Assembly (NCBI RefSeq): GCF_013822795.1
Contig: NZ_PNLB01000010.1
Span: 1 to 64,000, forward strand
DNA from: Phenylobacterium sp.
GTDB taxonomy: Bacteria; Pseudomonadota; Alphaproteobacteria; Caulobacterales; Caulobacteraceae
Direction of reading: 5' to 3'
Length of the DNA: 64,000 nt
Shown: positions 36,390 to 47,612 of the stretch, piece by piece
How positions within the stretch are numbered: the stretch's first letter is position 1
Layout of the letters: every line of letters begins with the position of its first letter
Translations under genes and position numbers: made by a program
The notes under the pieces: model-generated
What the model was told of the DNA's origin: nothing
The model's database searches: none
Seen by the model: only the letters and a program-made list of their open reading frames with translations

Positions 36390-36839
36390 ATGTCGAAACC
36401 GATCTATGTGCTTAGCGGGCCCAACCTCAACCTCTTGGGGGTCCGGGAGCCGGAGATTTACGGAAAGGAGACGCTGGAGGACGTCCGCACTCGTTGCGAA
36501 CGCCGCGCCGGCGCCCTCGGTCATGCCGTGGTCTTCCGCCAATCCAACCACGAAGGCCAACTCATCGACTGGGTGCAGGAAGCCCGGACGGAGGCCTGCG
36601 CCGTTGTGATCAATCCCGCGGGCTATGGTCACACTTCCGTGGCCCTGCTGGACGCACTGAAGACACTCGATATTCCTGTGGTCGAATGTCACCTGTCCAA
36701 CCCGGCGGCGCGCGAAGCGTTCCGCCGTGAAACCTATGTGTCCCTCGTCGCCACCGGGGTCGTCTCCGGCTTCGGCGGGGCGAGCTACGAACTGGCCGTC
36801 GAGGCCGCCGCGGGCCTGGCCCGTCAAAGCCAAAACTAA
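36390..36839 (+). CDS. aroQ: 3-dehydroquinate dehydratase, type II
   Basis: The 149-residue enzyme forms dodecamers and converts 3-dehydroquinate to 3-dehydroshikimate. Signatures are [20 protein letters not shown] (with the catalytic Tyr), [17 protein letters not shown] and [21 protein letters not shown]. The length is typical. It is the first gene of aroQ-accB-accC, with accB starting 10 bases after its stop, an arrangement common in proteobacteria that links aromatic and fatty-acid synthesis. Confidence 0.96.
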   Translation: MSKPIYVLSGPNLNLLGVREPEIYGKETLEDVRTRCERRAGALGHAVVFRQSNHEGQLIDWVQEARTEACAVVINPAGYGHTSVALLDALKTLDIPVVECHLSNPAAREAFRRETYVSLVATGVVSGFGGASYELAVEAAAGLARQSQN

Positions 36840-36849
36840 GGATTATCAA

Positions 36850-37335
36850 ATGGCTAGCAGTCCGAAGGCCCCCGCCGACCCGATCGACGCGCGGCTGGTG
36901 CGCAAACTGGCCGACATTCTCACCGAGACCGGCCTGACCGAGATCGAAGTCGAGCACAACGACCTGAAGATCCGCGTCGCCAAGACCGCCGCCCCGGCCG
37001 CCGTCCAGTACGCCCCCGCTCCGGCGGCGTTCGCTGCCGCCCCGGCTCCGGCCGCCGCTCCCGTGGCCGGCGAAGCGGCCCCGGCCGCAGTCGAGCGCAA
37101 GGGCGACGTCGTGAAGTCGCCGATGGTCGGCACCGTCTACCTGCAGCCGCAGCCGGACGCCCCGCCCTTCGTGAAGGTCGGCGACACCGTGACCGCTGGT
37201 CAGACCCTGCTGATCGTCGAAGCCATGAAGACGATGAACCCGATCCCCGCGCCCCGCGGCGGCAAGATCGTCGAGATCATCGTCCAGGACGCTCAGCCGG
37301 TCGAATTCGGCGAACCGCTGATCGTCATCGAGTAG
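36850..37335 (+). CDS. accB: Acetyl-CoA carboxylase biotin carboxyl carrier protein
   Basis: The 161-residue carrier has an N-terminal helical part ([32 protein letters not shown]), a Pro/Ala linker at about 45-85, and a biotinyl domain with the modified Lys in [10 protein letters not shown]. The domain keeps the thumb and ends PLIVIE. BCCP carries carboxybiotin between AccC and AccA/D to make malonyl-CoA. ATG 36850 follows aroQ closely; the track start lies inside aroQ and is wrong. accC starts 4 bases after the stop. Confidence 0.96.
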   Translation: MASSPKAPADPIDARLVRKLADILTETGLTEIEVEHNDLKIRVAKTAAPAAVQYAPAPAAFAAAPAPAAAPVAGEAAPAAVERKGDVVKSPMVGTVYLQPQPDAPPFVKVGDTVTAGQTLLIVEAMKTMNPIPAPRGGKIVEIIVQDAQPVEFGEPLIVIE

Positions 37336-37339
37336 GTCG

Positions 37340-38692
<1,353 letters not shown>

Positions 38693-38700
38693 CCGCATCC

Positions 38701-38726
38701 TCCTCCCCCGCGCGAGCGGGGGAGGA
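38701..38726 (+). terminator. Inverted repeat between accC and aat
   Basis: TCCTCCCCCGC-gcga-GCGGGGGAGGA is a perfect 11-bp stem 8 bases after the accC stop, without a T-run. It has the look of a dispersed intergenic repeat and could end accC transcription. Confidence 0.5.
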
Positions 38727-38756
38727 AACCGCGCCCTGATCGGCTAAGCTGCCGCC

Positions 38757-39404
38757 ATGAAACGTTTCGGCCCCCGCGAGCTCCTGGAGTGCTACGGCCG
38801 CGGCGTGTTCCCGATGGCCGATGCGCGCGAAGACGATCGCGTCTTCCTCATCGACCCTGAAAAGCGCGGTGTCGTTCCGCTGGATGGCTTCCACGTCTCG
38901 CGCCGCCTAGCCCGCACCGTGCGCGGCGATCCTTTCGACATCCGCATGGACACCGCGTTCTCACGCGTAGTTCTGGAATGCGCCGCGCCCAAGCCCGGCC
39001 GCACCGAAACCTGGATCAACGGTGTCATCGAGGACCTCTACGCCCAGCTGTTCGAGATGGGCCACGCCCACAGCGTCGAATGCTGGCTAGGGGACGAACT
39101 GGTCGGCGGTCTCTATGGGGTCTCGCTCGGCGGGGCCTTCTTCGGCGAAAGCATGTTCAGCCGCCGCACCGACGCCTCGAAGGTGGCGCTGGTCCATCTG
39201 GTCGCGCGGCTGCTCAGCGACGGTTTCCAGCTGCTCGACGCCCAGTTCATCACCGACCACCTGTCGACCTTCGGCGCGGTGGAGATCCCGCGGGGGGAGT
39301 ATCACCGCCGACTGGCGCGCGCCCTGGAGGCGCAGGCCTCGTTTCAGCGCGCGGCGGTCGGAACCGGCGCGGCCGCCCTGCAGGTGATCAGCCAGGCGTC
39401 GTAG
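38757..39404 (+). CDS. aat: Leucyl/phenylalanyl-tRNA-protein transferase
   Basis: The 215-residue enzyme adds Leu or Phe from charged tRNA to proteins with N-terminal Arg or Lys, marking them for ClpAP. Family blocks are [96 protein letters not shown] and [27 protein letters not shown]. Its 3' end overlaps the convergent DUF2155 gene by 61 bases. Confidence 0.95.
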   Translation: MKRFGPRELLECYGRGVFPMADAREDDRVFLIDPEKRGVVPLDGFHVSRRLARTVRGDPFDIRMDTAFSRVVLECAAPKPGRTETWINGVIEDLYAQLFEMGHAHSVECWLGDELVGGLYGVSLGGAFFGESMFSRRTDASKVALVHLVARLLSDGFQLLDAQFITDHLSTFGAVEIPRGEYHRRLARALEAQASFQRAAVGTGAAALQVISQAS

Positions 39405-40006
39405 ATCGGGTGCTCAAGCGGGTTCAGGCCCGGCGAGGACGCATACATCCAGCCCCGGAACGCCTGGCGCGGCGGCGGCGTCGGCTTGCCGGGCGCGGCG
39501 CGCGGCTGAGATTCCACGGTCACGTGCGCGACCGAGTCTTCGATCGCCTCGTCGGCTGCGGAGCGCTCGCAGGCCTTCACCGTGAACACCAGGTTCTTGT
39601 AGCGGACGGGTCGGCCGACGGCGGCCTCGAAACGCATGGACTCGGCCGAGACCTTATCCAACGCCTGGATGACGGCGACGTCGTAGCGGGCGCGCTTGGC
39701 CGCCTCGGCTGGCTTGGCGGCGACCTGGGCCTTCGGCGCCGGGGCCGGCTCGACCTCTTCGGCGGCGATCGGTGGCGCAGCGACCGGCGGCGGCGGCGCC
39801 ACCTGGGTCGGCGGGGCCTCTTCAGGCGCCGGCGGCGGCTGCGCGGGCGGCGTCACAGGGCCGTTTGGGAGCGGCGACGGCTGGGCCGCGGGCGGCGGCT
39901 GCAACAGGGGCGGCTGGCTCTGAGTGGTCGGCTGCGCGCTCACCATGCCGGCGCCCGCCAGGGCGCCCAGCATCGCCAATCCGGCAAGGGTGCGGCCGCG
40001 CGACAT
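39344..40006 (-). CDS. DUF2155 domain protein, exported
   Basis: The 220-residue protein has a signal peptide ([24 protein letters not shown]), a Pro/Ala-rich linker at about 25-105, then a DUF2155 domain ([38 protein letters not shown] ... [28 protein letters not shown]). Two cysteines in the domain could pair. The family is widespread in alphaproteobacteria, often near NDUFA12, with no known function. It follows the NDUFA12 gene by 2 bases, so they are co-transcribed, and it overlaps aat tail to tail by 61 bases. Confidence 0.88.
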   Translation of the reverse strand: MSRGRTLAGLAMLGALAGAGMVSAQPTTQSQPPLLQPPPAAQPSPLPNGPVTPPAQPPPAPEEAPPTQVAPPPPVAAPPIAAEEVEPAPAPKAQVAAKPAEAAKRARYDVAVIQALDKVSAESMRFEAAVGRPVRYKNLVFTVKACERSAADEAIEDSVAHVTVESQPRAAPGKPTPPPRQAFRGWMYASSPGLNPLEHPIYDAWLITCRAAAPVPTAAR

Positions 40007-40008
40007 GC

Positions 40009-40404
40009 CTATTCCGGCCGCCAGGCCTCGTAGTCGCCCGACGCCTTCTGACGCTCGCCGCCCCGCGCGATCGAGCCTTGCGGCTTCCAGGCGTGCACGG
40101 TGCCGGTCAGGTTCGGCAGATGGTCCTTTTCCCAGGGCTGGCGCTTCAGCGGCGCCTTGGTCGGCGGCTCATCGAAGGTGTAGTGCAGCCAACCGTGCCA
40201 GTCGGCGGGGACCTTCGAGGCCTCGGCATAGCCGTTGTAAATGACCCAGCGGCGCTTGCGGCCCTTGTCGTACGACGTCCGATCATCCTTGGCTTCGTAG
40301 TAGCTGTTGCCCAGCTCATCCTTGCCGATGAAGACGCCGCCGCGAACCGTGTTGCGGACGCCGATGGTCGCGCCGTTCCACCAGGTGAAGATATTCTTGA
40401 GCAC
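40009..40404 (-). CDS. NDUFA12-family NADH:ubiquinone oxidoreductase accessory subunit
   Basis: The 131-residue protein is an alphaproteobacterial homologue of the mitochondrial complex I subunit NDUFA12 (B17.2). Recognisable parts are LKNIFTWWNGATIGVRNTVRGGVFIGKDELGNSYYEAK, RRWVIYNGYAEASKVPADWHGWLHYTFDEPPT and the terminal DYEAWRPE. It sits on the peripheral arm of complex I. I start at GTG 40404 (VLKNIF), where the family begins; the track's 43-residue extension is unlike any family member. No strong ribosome site is visible. nuo genes are not in this window. Confidence 0.9.
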   Translation of the reverse strand: MLKNIFTWWNGATIGVRNTVRGGVFIGKDELGNSYYEAKDDRTSYDKGRKRRWVIYNGYAEASKVPADWHGWLHYTFDEPPTKAPLKRQPWEKDHLPNLTGTVHAWKPQGSIARGGERQKASGDYEAWRPE

Positions 40405-40572
40405 GTTTGGGAATTCCAGACAGACAGGAAGCGCGCGGACTATAGGCGCCCGGCCGCCCACCGTCCAGCCGCGCGAAATTCGCAATATCTTGGGGATAGG
40501 CGCCCCCTGAACCGCAACATCTATTGCCCGCATTAACGACGCTGCTAGACTCGGCCGTCGGGAGAACCGGAT

Positions 40573-43059
40573 ATGGGCGTAGAAGCGGCAAGGATCGAAC
40601 GGCGGACGCTCGAGCGCGCGTCCAGCGTGGCCGAGATTCTGGCCCCTGCGTCATGGACCGACGCACGGGTCGAAGCCTGGCTCGACTGGCTGGACGAAGG
40701 CGCCGATCTGCCTGCCGCCGTGTTCCGCTTCGCCGAGGATCTCGTGCAGCGCGGCGATTCGGCCGGCCTGTTCGAGACCGCCCGCGCCCGCGCCGCTTTC
40801 CGCCGCGATCTGGGCGCGGCCATTCTCGCCGGCCAGATCGCCCTGTCCTGGCCGCGCCCCGATCCGGCGACGCCCGTCGTCCGGTCCGGCGACGACTGCG
40901 CCCCCGCCATCGACGCCCTGCGCGCCCAGCATCGCGGCCGCGCCATGGCGAGAGCCGCCGCCCGCGAGATGGGCGCCCGCCTCCAGGCGGTGATGGATTC
41001 CATCCTGCGCTGCGAAGGCGACCCGGCCGCCTGCGCCGATCTGCGCGCCAACGCCAGCCTCGCGCGCAGCGCCGAAGCCGCCCGCGTCGCCGGCGCCACC
41101 GATGCGATGATCCTCGACGCCATCGCCCTGGCCAAGGCGGGCGAACTCGAATGGTCGGCCGCCGAACCGGACTTCGCCGCCATCGAGGAACTGGAGCTGG
41201 TCTGCGCCCTCTCCGGGACGTCCGAGCCGGCGCTCGCCGCTGCCGCTTGGGAAACCGGCGCACTCGCCGTGGCCCTCACCCCCGAAATCGCCCAGGGCGT
41301 CGCCCGCGCCTGGGGCGGCGCGCGCGGGGCCGTCAACTTGATGGGCTTCGGGGCCGGGAACGATTTCGACGCCGCGAGCTTCGCTTCGGCCGTCGCGCTG
41401 CTGGCGAGCGCCCTGGCCGTGATCAGCGGCGAACGGCCTGCCTCGCTCGGTCTGGCCGGCGTCGCCGACTGGCTGGTCGCCCAAGGCCTGACCTACGATT
41501 CCGAGGCCGGCCGCGCAGCAGTCCGTGATCTCTACCGACACGCCGCTTCGGCCTGCGTGGCGTCGGGCGCCAAGCTCAACGGCGGGCTGGCGGTGTTCGA
41601 CGATCCGGAACTGGCGCTGCGGCTTGGCGGCGTCAGCGCCTCCGCCGCGCCCTGGCTCGGCCCGGTCACGGTCGCCCAGACCGAGGACGGCGTGCTCACC
41701 CGCGTGATGACCGAGGCCGCGCTGTGCGGCCTGACCGCGCTCGGCGCGGACCTGTCCCAGGCTCGTGCCTGGCTGCTCGGCGGTCTGGACCTGTCCGAGG
41801 CCCCCGGCGTCGATCACGCCGCCCTCGCCGCCCGCGGCTTCACCGATCACGAGATCGCCCAGGCCGAAGCCGCCCTGCCCTTGGCCGCCACCCTGGCCGA
41901 GGCCTTCGCCGCCATCGACGCCGGCTTCCTCTGCGACGTGCTCGGCGCCACCGACGCCGACCTGGCCGACCCCAACCTCAACGTGCTCAAGCTCGCAGGC
42001 TTCAGCGACGAGGAGATCGACCAGGCCCAGGCCTACGCCATCGGCTCAGGCGCCCTATCCCAAGCCGACTTCCTCACCGCGGCCCAACAGGCGGTGTTCG
42101 AGACCGCCGATGAGCTCGGCCCCGAACCTTACTTCGCCGTGCTGGCGGTGATCGCCCACGCCCTGGCTGTACCCGCCCTGGCCGACCTGGAACTGGAGTG
42201 GGACACCACCCCGGCCGACGCCGCCGGCGTGATCACCATGGCCGCCCGCGCCAAGGCCCAGGCCCTGCGGATGCGCCGCGCCGCGCCGCCGGCCGGCCTG
42301 GTGCTGGACCTGCCCAGGGCGAGCGAGCCGCCACCCCGCATCGCCCGCGAACCCGAAGCCGAGGCGCGCGCTCCGCAGGCTGAACGGATCGTCGAGCGCA
42401 TCGTCGAGCGCGATCGCACCCGCCGTAAGCTGCCCGACCGCCGCAAGGGCTACATCCAGAAGGCCAGCGTGGGCGGTCACAAGGTCTATCTGCACACCGG
42501 CGAGTATGAAGACGGCGAACTCGGCGAGATCTTCATAGACATGCACAAGGAAGGCGCCGCCTTCCGCTCGCTGATGAACAATTTCGCCATCGCGATCTCG
42601 ATCGGACTGCAATACGGCGTGCCGCTCGACGAGTTCGTCGACGCTTTTGTCTTCACCCGCTTCGAACCGGCCGGTCCGGTCACCGGCAACGACTCGGTGC
42701 GCTCGGCGACCTCGATCCTCGACTACCTGTTCCGTGAGCTTGGCGTGTCCTATCTAGGCCGCAACGACCTGGCCAACGCCGACCCAGGCGAGCTCAACGC
42801 CGACGGCCTGGGCGACGGCAAGGCCGACGACGAGGACGGCCCCCAACCGGCCAGCCATTTCATCTCCCGCGGGTTCGCCCGCGGCGCAGCGCCCGACAAC
42901 CTGGTCTTCCTGCCCAGCGCAGCGGCCCGGCCGCCGGCGGCCGAAGCCGACGTTTGCGCGGCCTGCGGCGACATCGCCGTGGTCCGCAAGGGCGCCAGCC
43001 TGATCTGCGAGACCTGCGGAACCCGAGCCGCCCCGCAGGGCGGTGACATGACCGGCTGA
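40573..43059 (+). CDS. NrdJ-related protein with TSCPD-type C-terminal domain, probable non-catalytic RNR paralogue
   Basis: The protein is 828 residues. Residues 617-735 closely resemble the C-terminal domain of B12-dependent ribonucleotide reductase ([66 protein letters not shown]). About 794-815 is a four-cysteine zinc-ribbon-like CAACG ... CETCG, as at the end of NrdJ. Residues 253-420 retain weak NrdJ-like stretches ([33 protein letters not shown]). The rest is Ala-rich and unlike the barrel, and I find no NPC.E motif or other conserved catalytic cysteines. At about 830 residues it is shorter than NrdJ (about 1,200). It may regulate RNR or bind nucleotides; that is inference. Many annotation pipelines would call it a TSCPD-domain protein or RNR. 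Confidence 0.8.
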   Translation: MGVEAARIERRTLERASSVAEILAPASWTDARVEAWLDWLDEGADLPAAVFRFAEDLVQRGDSAGLFETARARAAFRRDLGAAILAGQIALSWPRPDPATPVVRSGDDCAPAIDALRAQHRGRAMARAAAREMGARLQAVMDSILRCEGDPAACADLRANASLARSAEAARVAGATDAMILDAIALAKAGELEWSAAEPDFAAIEELELVCALSGTSEPALAAAAWETGALAVALTPEIAQGVARAWGGARGAVNLMGFGAGNDFDAASFASAVALLASALAVISGERPASLGLAGVADWLVAQGLTYDSEAGRAAVRDLYRHAASACVASGAKLNGGLAVFDDPELALRLGGVSASAAPWLGPVTVAQTEDGVLTRVMTEAALCGLTALGADLSQARAWLLGGLDLSEAPGVDHAALAARGFTDHEIAQAEAALPLAATLAEAFAAIDAGFLCDVLGATDADLADPNLNVLKLAGFSDEEIDQAQAYAIGSGALSQADFLTAAQQAVFETADELGPEPYFAVLAVIAHALAVPALADLELEWDTTPADAAGVITMAARAKAQALRMRRAAPPAGLVLDLPRASEPPPRIAREPEAEARAPQAERIVERIVERDRTRRKLPDRRKGYIQKASVGGHKVYLHTGEYEDGELGEIFIDMHKEGAAFRSLMNNFAIAISIGLQYGVPLDEFVDAFVFTRFEPAGPVTGNDSVRSATSILDYLFRELGVSYLGRNDLANADPGELNADGLGDGKADDEDGPQPASHFISRGFARGAAPDNLVFLPSAAARPPAAEADVCAACGDIAVVRKGASLICETCGTRAAPQGGDMTG

Positions 43060-43061
43060 GC

Positions 43062-43253
43062 GTGCGGGGCGCCAGCTCAGGTTTCACCGAGGACGACGGC
43101 GGGGAGAATTTCGCCGACGCCAAACTCAACGGGGCCAATTTTTCCGGCGTCGAGTGGGTTGGCGCATGCGGCTTGTCCCAAGCACAGCTGAGCCCGGTCT
43201 GTGGGGACGGCTCCACACGCCTGCCGGGCGGCCCGCACATCCTCAGTTGCTAG
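43062..43253 (+). pseudogene. Pentapeptide-repeat C-terminal fragment (63 aa)
   Basis: Starting at a GTG two bases after the NrdJ-like stop, this ORF holds only three or four pentapeptide units (FADAKLNGANFSGVEWVGA). The conserved tail GLSQAQLSPVCGDGSTRLPGGPHILSC follows, parallel to GLEQDQLDDACADGATRAPPG in the downstream full-length gene. No signal peptide or N-terminal part exists, and third-position GC is lower than in neighbours. It is most likely a remnant of a duplicated gene, but a short expressed protein cannot be excluded. Confidence 0.55.
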
Positions 43254-43320
43254 CTAAGCCGCTGACAATTACCGCGAATTAAGTAGCGTCCACAGGGTGT
43301 CGAGAGCACATGCTCACATC

Positions 43321-44232
43321 ATGGACCAACAACGCCAAGCTTCGATGCCTCGTCTGACGCGTTCTCTGCCCGCCCTCTCCGCCCTGGTCGCCGTGGCGCT
43401 CGCCGCCATTCCCGGCTTGGCCAGCGCCAACATGGGCGACAAGGATGTGGCGCGGATGGTCACGTTCGGCGGGGCCTGCGCCAAGTGCGAACTGTCGGGC
43501 CGCAAACTGGCCGGCGCCCAGTTCGTCGGCGCCAACTTCGCCCAGGCCGCGCTGGTCGGCTCGGATCTGCGCGACGCCCGCTTCCTCGGCGCCAACTTCA
43601 GCGGGGCCGACCTGTCGCGGGCCGACCTCAGCGACGCCCAGATGGTCGGCGCCAACTTCACCAGCGCGGTGCTGACCGATGCGCGGCTGCGCGACGTCGA
43701 GGCCCGCGGCGTCAATTTCGGCGGCGCCAACCTGGCGCGCGCCGACCTGCGCGATGCGACCGCCACCGGCTCCGTCTTCAGCAAGGCCAACCTGTCCAAC
43801 GCCTCGTTGCGCGGCGCCGAACTGCGGGCCGCCAACTTCTCCAAGGCCAACGGCCGGGCCGCCGACTTCCGTGACGCCGCGCTTTCCGGCGCCAACCTCG
43901 GCTCGGGCGCCTTTGATCATGCCTCGTTCCGCGACGCCGACATGTCTGCGGCCAACCTGTCGGGCGCGACGTTCGTGAACACCGATTTCCGCGGCGCCAG
44001 CCTGAGCGGCGCCAATATCGCCGGGGTCGACCTCTCCCGCGCCAAGGGGCTGGAGCAGGACCAGCTGGACGACGCCTGCGCCGACGGCGCGACCCGCGCC
44101 CCGCCCGGCCTGGTCGCCAAGGCTTGCCATCGCGGCCGCGTCCGCGTCGTCAGCCGCAGCCCTGCGCCGCCGCCCCCGCCCGCAGCCCCTGCGCCGCCGG
44201 CCCCGCCGCGCTACTTCGCCAGCTTCGACTAG
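43321..44232 (+). CDS. Exported pentapeptide-repeat protein
   Basis: The 303-residue protein has a signal peptide (RLTRSLPALSALVAVALAAIPGLASA). A short CAKC-containing lead follows, then nearly 40 pentapeptide units (A-D/N-L/F-x-x; VGANFAQAALVGSDLRDARFLGANFSGADLSRADLSDAQ ...), which should fold as a right-handed quadrilateral beta-helix. The C-terminal segment is GLEQDQLDDACADGATRAPPG and then a Pro-rich tail. The function is unknown; cytosolic relatives mimic DNA, but an exported one would act elsewhere. The start is uncertain: ATG 43321 is chosen, ATG 43345 is also good, and the track uses GTG 43297. Confidence 0.82.
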   Translation: MDQQRQASMPRLTRSLPALSALVAVALAAIPGLASANMGDKDVARMVTFGGACAKCELSGRKLAGAQFVGANFAQAALVGSDLRDARFLGANFSGADLSRADLSDAQMVGANFTSAVLTDARLRDVEARGVNFGGANLARADLRDATATGSVFSKANLSNASLRGAELRAANFSKANGRAADFRDAALSGANLGSGAFDHASFRDADMSAANLSGATFVNTDFRGASLSGANIAGVDLSRAKGLEQDQLDDACADGATRAPPGLVAKACHRGRVRVVSRSPAPPPPPAAPAPPAPPRYFASFD

Positions 44233-44241
44233 AGCGCACAA

Positions 44242-44266
44242 AAAAGGGGGCCGGCGGCCCCCTTTT
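44242..44266. terminator. Bidirectional intrinsic terminator
   Basis: AAAAGGGGGCC-ggc-GGCCCCCTTTT is a perfect 11-bp stem with A-run before and T-run after. It lies between the pentapeptide gene and the convergent aspS and should stop both. Confidence 0.9.
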
Positions 44267-44285
44267 CCGTATCTGTCGTCGCGCC

Positions 44286-46115
44286 TCAGACCTTGATCGG
44301 CGGCGCCAGGCGGATGTGCAGCTCCTTGAGCTGCTTCTCCAGCACTTCCGACGGCGCGTTCATCAGCAGGTCCTGGCCCTGCTGGTTCAGCGGGAAGGCG
44401 ATGACTTCGCGAATGGCGGTCTCGCCGGCCAGCAGCATGACGATCCGGTCGATGCCGGGCGCCAGGCCGCCGTGCGGCGGCGCGCCGTGACGGAAGGCGT
44501 TCAGCATGCCGCCGAACTCTTCCTCGACGACGTTGGAGCCGTAGCCGGCCAGTTCGAACGCCTTCACCATCACCTCGGGGAGGTGGTTCCGGATCGCGCC
44601 CGAGCACAGCTCATAGCCATTGCAGACGATGTCGTACTGGAACGCGCGGATGGTCAGCGGGTCCTGGTTCAGCAGCGCGTCCAGCCCGCCCTGCGGCATC
44701 GAGAACGGGTTGTGCGAGAAGTCGACCTTCTGCTCTTCCTCGCTCCACTCGAACATCGGGAAGTCGACGATCCAGCAGAACTTGAACTGGTCTTCGTCGA
44801 CCAGCTTCAGGTCCGTGCCCACCTTCGTCCGGGCGTTGCCCGCGAACTTCGCGAACACCTTGGGGTCGCCAGCCACGAAGAAGGCGGCGTCGCCCTGCCC
44901 CATGCCGATGCCGGTCATCAGCGCGGTGGTCGCGTCGGGACCCAGGTTCTTGGCGATCGGGCCGCCCCAGCCGCCCTGGTCTTCCGACCAGAAGATGTAG
45001 CCCAGGCCCGGCTGGCCCTCGCCCTGCGCCCAGCTGTTCATGCGGTCGCAGAACGCGCGGCTGCCGCCCTTCGGGGCCGGGATCGCCCAGACCGCGTTCT
45101 TGGCGTCTTCCAGAATGCGCGCGAACAGGCCGAACCCGCCCCCGCGGAAGCGCTCGGAGACGTCCTGCATGATGATCGGGTTGCGCAGGTCGGGCTTGTC
45201 AGTGCCGTAGCGGGCCATCGACTGCACATAGGTCAGGCGCTCGAAGCCCTGGTGCTCGATGGTCTTGCCGAAGTCGTCCTCGTAGGACATCGCCTGGTCG
45301 ATCGGCGAGACGCGCTTGCCGCCGCCGAACTCCACGAACACCCCGTGCATCACCGGCTCGATCGCCGCGAACACGTCCTCTTGGGTGACGAAGCTCATCT
45401 CGACGTCGAGCTGATAGAATTCCAGCGAACGGTCGGCGCGCAGGTCCTCATCGCGGAAGCACGGCGCGATCTGGAAGTAGCGGTCAAAGCCCGAAACCAT
45501 CAGCAGTTGCTTGAACTGCTGGGGCGCCTGCGGCAGCGCGTAGAACTTGGTCGGGTGCATCCGCGAGGGCACCAGGAAGTCGCGCGCGCCTTCCGGCGAC
45601 GAAGCCGTCAGGATCGGCGTCTGGTACTCCAGGAAGCCCTGGTCGATCATGCGGTTGCGGATCGAGTGGATGACCTTCGAGCGCAGCACGATGTTCCGGT
45701 GCAGCGTCTCGCGACGCAGGTCCAGATAGCGGTGCTTCAGGCGGATTTCTTCCGGATAATCCGGCTCGCCAAAGACCGGCAGCGGCAGCTCGGCCGCTTC
45801 CGACAGCACCTCGACGGTGCGCACGCGCACCTCGACCTCGCCGGTCGGCAGGTTGGCGTTCACGGTTTCCGGGCTGCGGGCCACGACCTCGCCGTCGATG
45901 CGGATGACGCTTTCGGCGCGCAGGCGCTCGATGACGTCAAAGCCCGGCGTCTCCGGGCTGATCACCAGCTGCGTCAGGCCGTAGTGGTCGCGCAGGTCGA
46001 TGAACACGAGACCGCCGTGGTCGCGTTTGCGGTGGATCCAGCCCGAAAGGCGGACGGTCTTGCCCGTGTCGGCGGCGCGAAGAGCGCCTGCGGTATGGGT
46101 GCGGTAGGCGTGCAT
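44286..46115 (-). CDS. aspS: Aspartyl-tRNA synthetase
   Basis: The 609-residue class IIb synthetase of bacterial type has an OB-fold anticodon domain ([26 protein letters not shown]), motif 2 [23 protein letters not shown], the inserted GAD domain in the middle, and motif 3 [16 protein letters not shown]. The end [18 protein letters not shown] is standard. It charges tRNA-Asp. I start at ATG 46115 ([10 protein letters not shown]), the usual N-terminus; there is no clear ribosome site, and the track start 15 codons earlier is less likely. Confidence 0.96.
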   Translation of the reverse strand: MHAYRTHTAGALRAADTGKTVRLSGWIHRKRDHGGLVFIDLRDHYGLTQLVISPETPGFDVIERLRAESVIRIDGEVVARSPETVNANLPTGEVEVRVRTVEVLSEAAELPLPVFGEPDYPEEIRLKHRYLDLRRETLHRNIVLRSKVIHSIRNRMIDQGFLEYQTPILTASSPEGARDFLVPSRMHPTKFYALPQAPQQFKQLLMVSGFDRYFQIAPCFRDEDLRADRSLEFYQLDVEMSFVTQEDVFAAIEPVMHGVFVEFGGGKRVSPIDQAMSYEDDFGKTIEHQGFERLTYVQSMARYGTDKPDLRNPIIMQDVSERFRGGGFGLFARILEDAKNAVWAIPAPKGGSRAFCDRMNSWAQGEGQPGLGYIFWSEDQGGWGGPIAKNLGPDATTALMTGIGMGQGDAAFFVAGDPKVFAKFAGNARTKVGTDLKLVDEDQFKFCWIVDFPMFEWSEEEQKVDFSHNPFSMPQGGLDALLNQDPLTIRAFQYDIVCNGYELCSGAIRNHLPEVMVKAFELAGYGSNVVEEEFGGMLNAFRHGAPPHGGLAPGIDRIVMLLAGETAIREVIAFPLNQQGQDLLMNAPSEVLEKQLKELHIRLAPPIKV

Positions 46116-46211
46116 GGGGGAGTCGCTAAGGCTCTGAAAATCGAGGGCGGAAGGGCGCATGTAGGGCCCCGAAAGTCAAGGAGCCGAGCCCATTCCCTCC
46201 CCTCGCTTCTC

Positions 46212-47540
46212 CTACTTCGCCGGGTCGACCAGGGCTTGGTAGACCAGCGTCCGCGTCAGCCCGCCCAGGTCCGGCCCGCCGGTGCCGCCATAGCGCTGGA
46301 TCATGCCGACGAAGACCACGTCGTTGGTCGGATCGACCCAGAACCAGGTGCCGGCCGCGCCGCCCCAGCTCATCGTGCCCTTGCCTTCCAGGGTGCCGGC
46401 CTTGCGCGGGTCGTTGACCACCATGAAATCGAGGCCGAACCCAACCGCCTCGTTGAACGACGACGTCGTCGAGCCGTTCGACGACACCAACGCCGCCTGC
46501 GGGATGACGTTGGTCCCCATCAACTCGACCGAGGCGGGCGACAGGATCCGCACGCCGTCCAACTCGCCGCCGTTGGCGATCATCTGCGCAAAGCGGGCGT
46601 AGTCGCGCGTGGTCGACACCAAGCCGCCGCCGCCCGATTCCAGCCGCGGCTTGTCGACGAAGTTCTGGATGGGCTGCCCCGCGAGGGTTTTGGCCTCTTC
46701 GATCTTCCCCGTCGTGGGATTGCCGATGTACGGCGTCGGCAACCGCGAGGCGTTGGCGGCGCCCGTGTAGAAGCCGGTCTCGTTCATCTTCAGCGGCTTG
46801 AAGAGGCGGCTCTCCAGGAAGTCGCCCAGGCTCTGGCCCGACAGCCGCTCGACCACCGCGCCCTGCAGGTCGACGGCGACCGAATAGCTCCACTGTTCGC
46901 CCGGTTGATACATCAACGGGATGGCCGCGACCTTGGTCGTCAGGGCCTTCAGGTCGGTCGAGCCCAAGACCCGCTGCTCACGGAACATGCGGTCCACAGG
47001 GTGCTTGTCGCCAAGGCCATAACCGAACCCGGCGGTGTGGCTCATCAGCTCGCGCATGGTCGGCGGGCGCTTCACCGGTTCGAGGATCGGCTGGCCGTTG
47101 GCGTCCACGCCCTTCCAGACCTTCAGGTCCTTCATTTCGGGCAGATAGGTCGTGATCGGATCGTCTAGCCGCCAGCGGCCTTCCTCGAACAGGATCATCA
47201 TCGCCACGCCGGTCACCGGCTTGGACATCGAATAGATGCGGAAGATGGCGTCGTTCTCGAGCGGCTTGCCGGTCTCGAGGTTCGCCTTGCCATGCGTGTT
47301 GAACGCGACGACCTGGCCATGCCGCGCCAACAGGGTCTGCACGCCGGCCACCCTGCCGTCGGCGACCGCCTTGGCCATCGCCACATCCAACCGCTGCAGC
47401 CGGGCGCTGTCGAAGCCGAGCGCCTCGGGGCTGGCGGCCGGGGCTAGCCCCGCAACGGGCTCCTTGGCCCAGGCGGCGGGCGCGAGCGCCCAGGTCAGCG
47501 AAACCGCGGCCAGAGCGCTCGCCAGCAGATGGCGCTTCAT
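46212..47540 (-). CDS. Serine beta-lactamase-like hydrolase (class C/EstB family), exported
   Basis: The 442-residue protein has a signal peptide (MKRHLLASALAAVSLTWALAPAAWA). SxxK occurs as YSMSKPVTGVAM at about residue 98 and a Tyr motif as WSYSVAVDLQG. A C-terminal GAAGTWFWVDP may stand in the KTG position. Such proteins are esterases, D-amino peptidases or beta-lactamase relatives; activity on antibiotics should not be assumed. GGGAGGGGAAG precedes ATG 47540. It is flanked by parC and aspS on the same strand with normal gaps. Confidence 0.88.
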   Translation of the reverse strand: MKRHLLASALAAVSLTWALAPAAWAKEPVAGLAPAASPEALGFDSARLQRLDVAMAKAVADGRVAGVQTLLARHGQVVAFNTHGKANLETGKPLENDAIFRIYSMSKPVTGVAMMILFEEGRWRLDDPITTYLPEMKDLKVWKGVDANGQPILEPVKRPPTMRELMSHTAGFGYGLGDKHPVDRMFREQRVLGSTDLKALTTKVAAIPLMYQPGEQWSYSVAVDLQGAVVERLSGQSLGDFLESRLFKPLKMNETGFYTGAANASRLPTPYIGNPTTGKIEEAKTLAGQPIQNFVDKPRLESGGGGLVSTTRDYARFAQMIANGGELDGVRILSPASVELMGTNVIPQAALVSSNGSTTSSFNEAVGFGLDFMVVNDPRKAGTLEGKGTMSWGGAAGTWFWVDPTNDVVFVGMIQRYGGTGGPDLGGLTRTLVYQALVDPAK

Positions 47541-47612
47541 GAAACTTCCCCTCCCGAACATCGGCCGGCGAAGCTTAGCGTTGCATCCGACACCTACAAG
47601 GTGTCGCCAAAG

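Noticed and set aside
44124-47168. 1014-codon plus-strand ORF opposite aspS and the serine hydrolase
   Set aside because: Antisense shadow in high-GC DNA; both minus-strand genes are clear family members and the ORF's low-complexity His/Arg/Gln-rich translation matches nothing.
46212-47540. Antibiotic-resistance beta-lactamase
   Set aside because: SxxK is present but family members are mostly esterases or peptidases; no resistance context.
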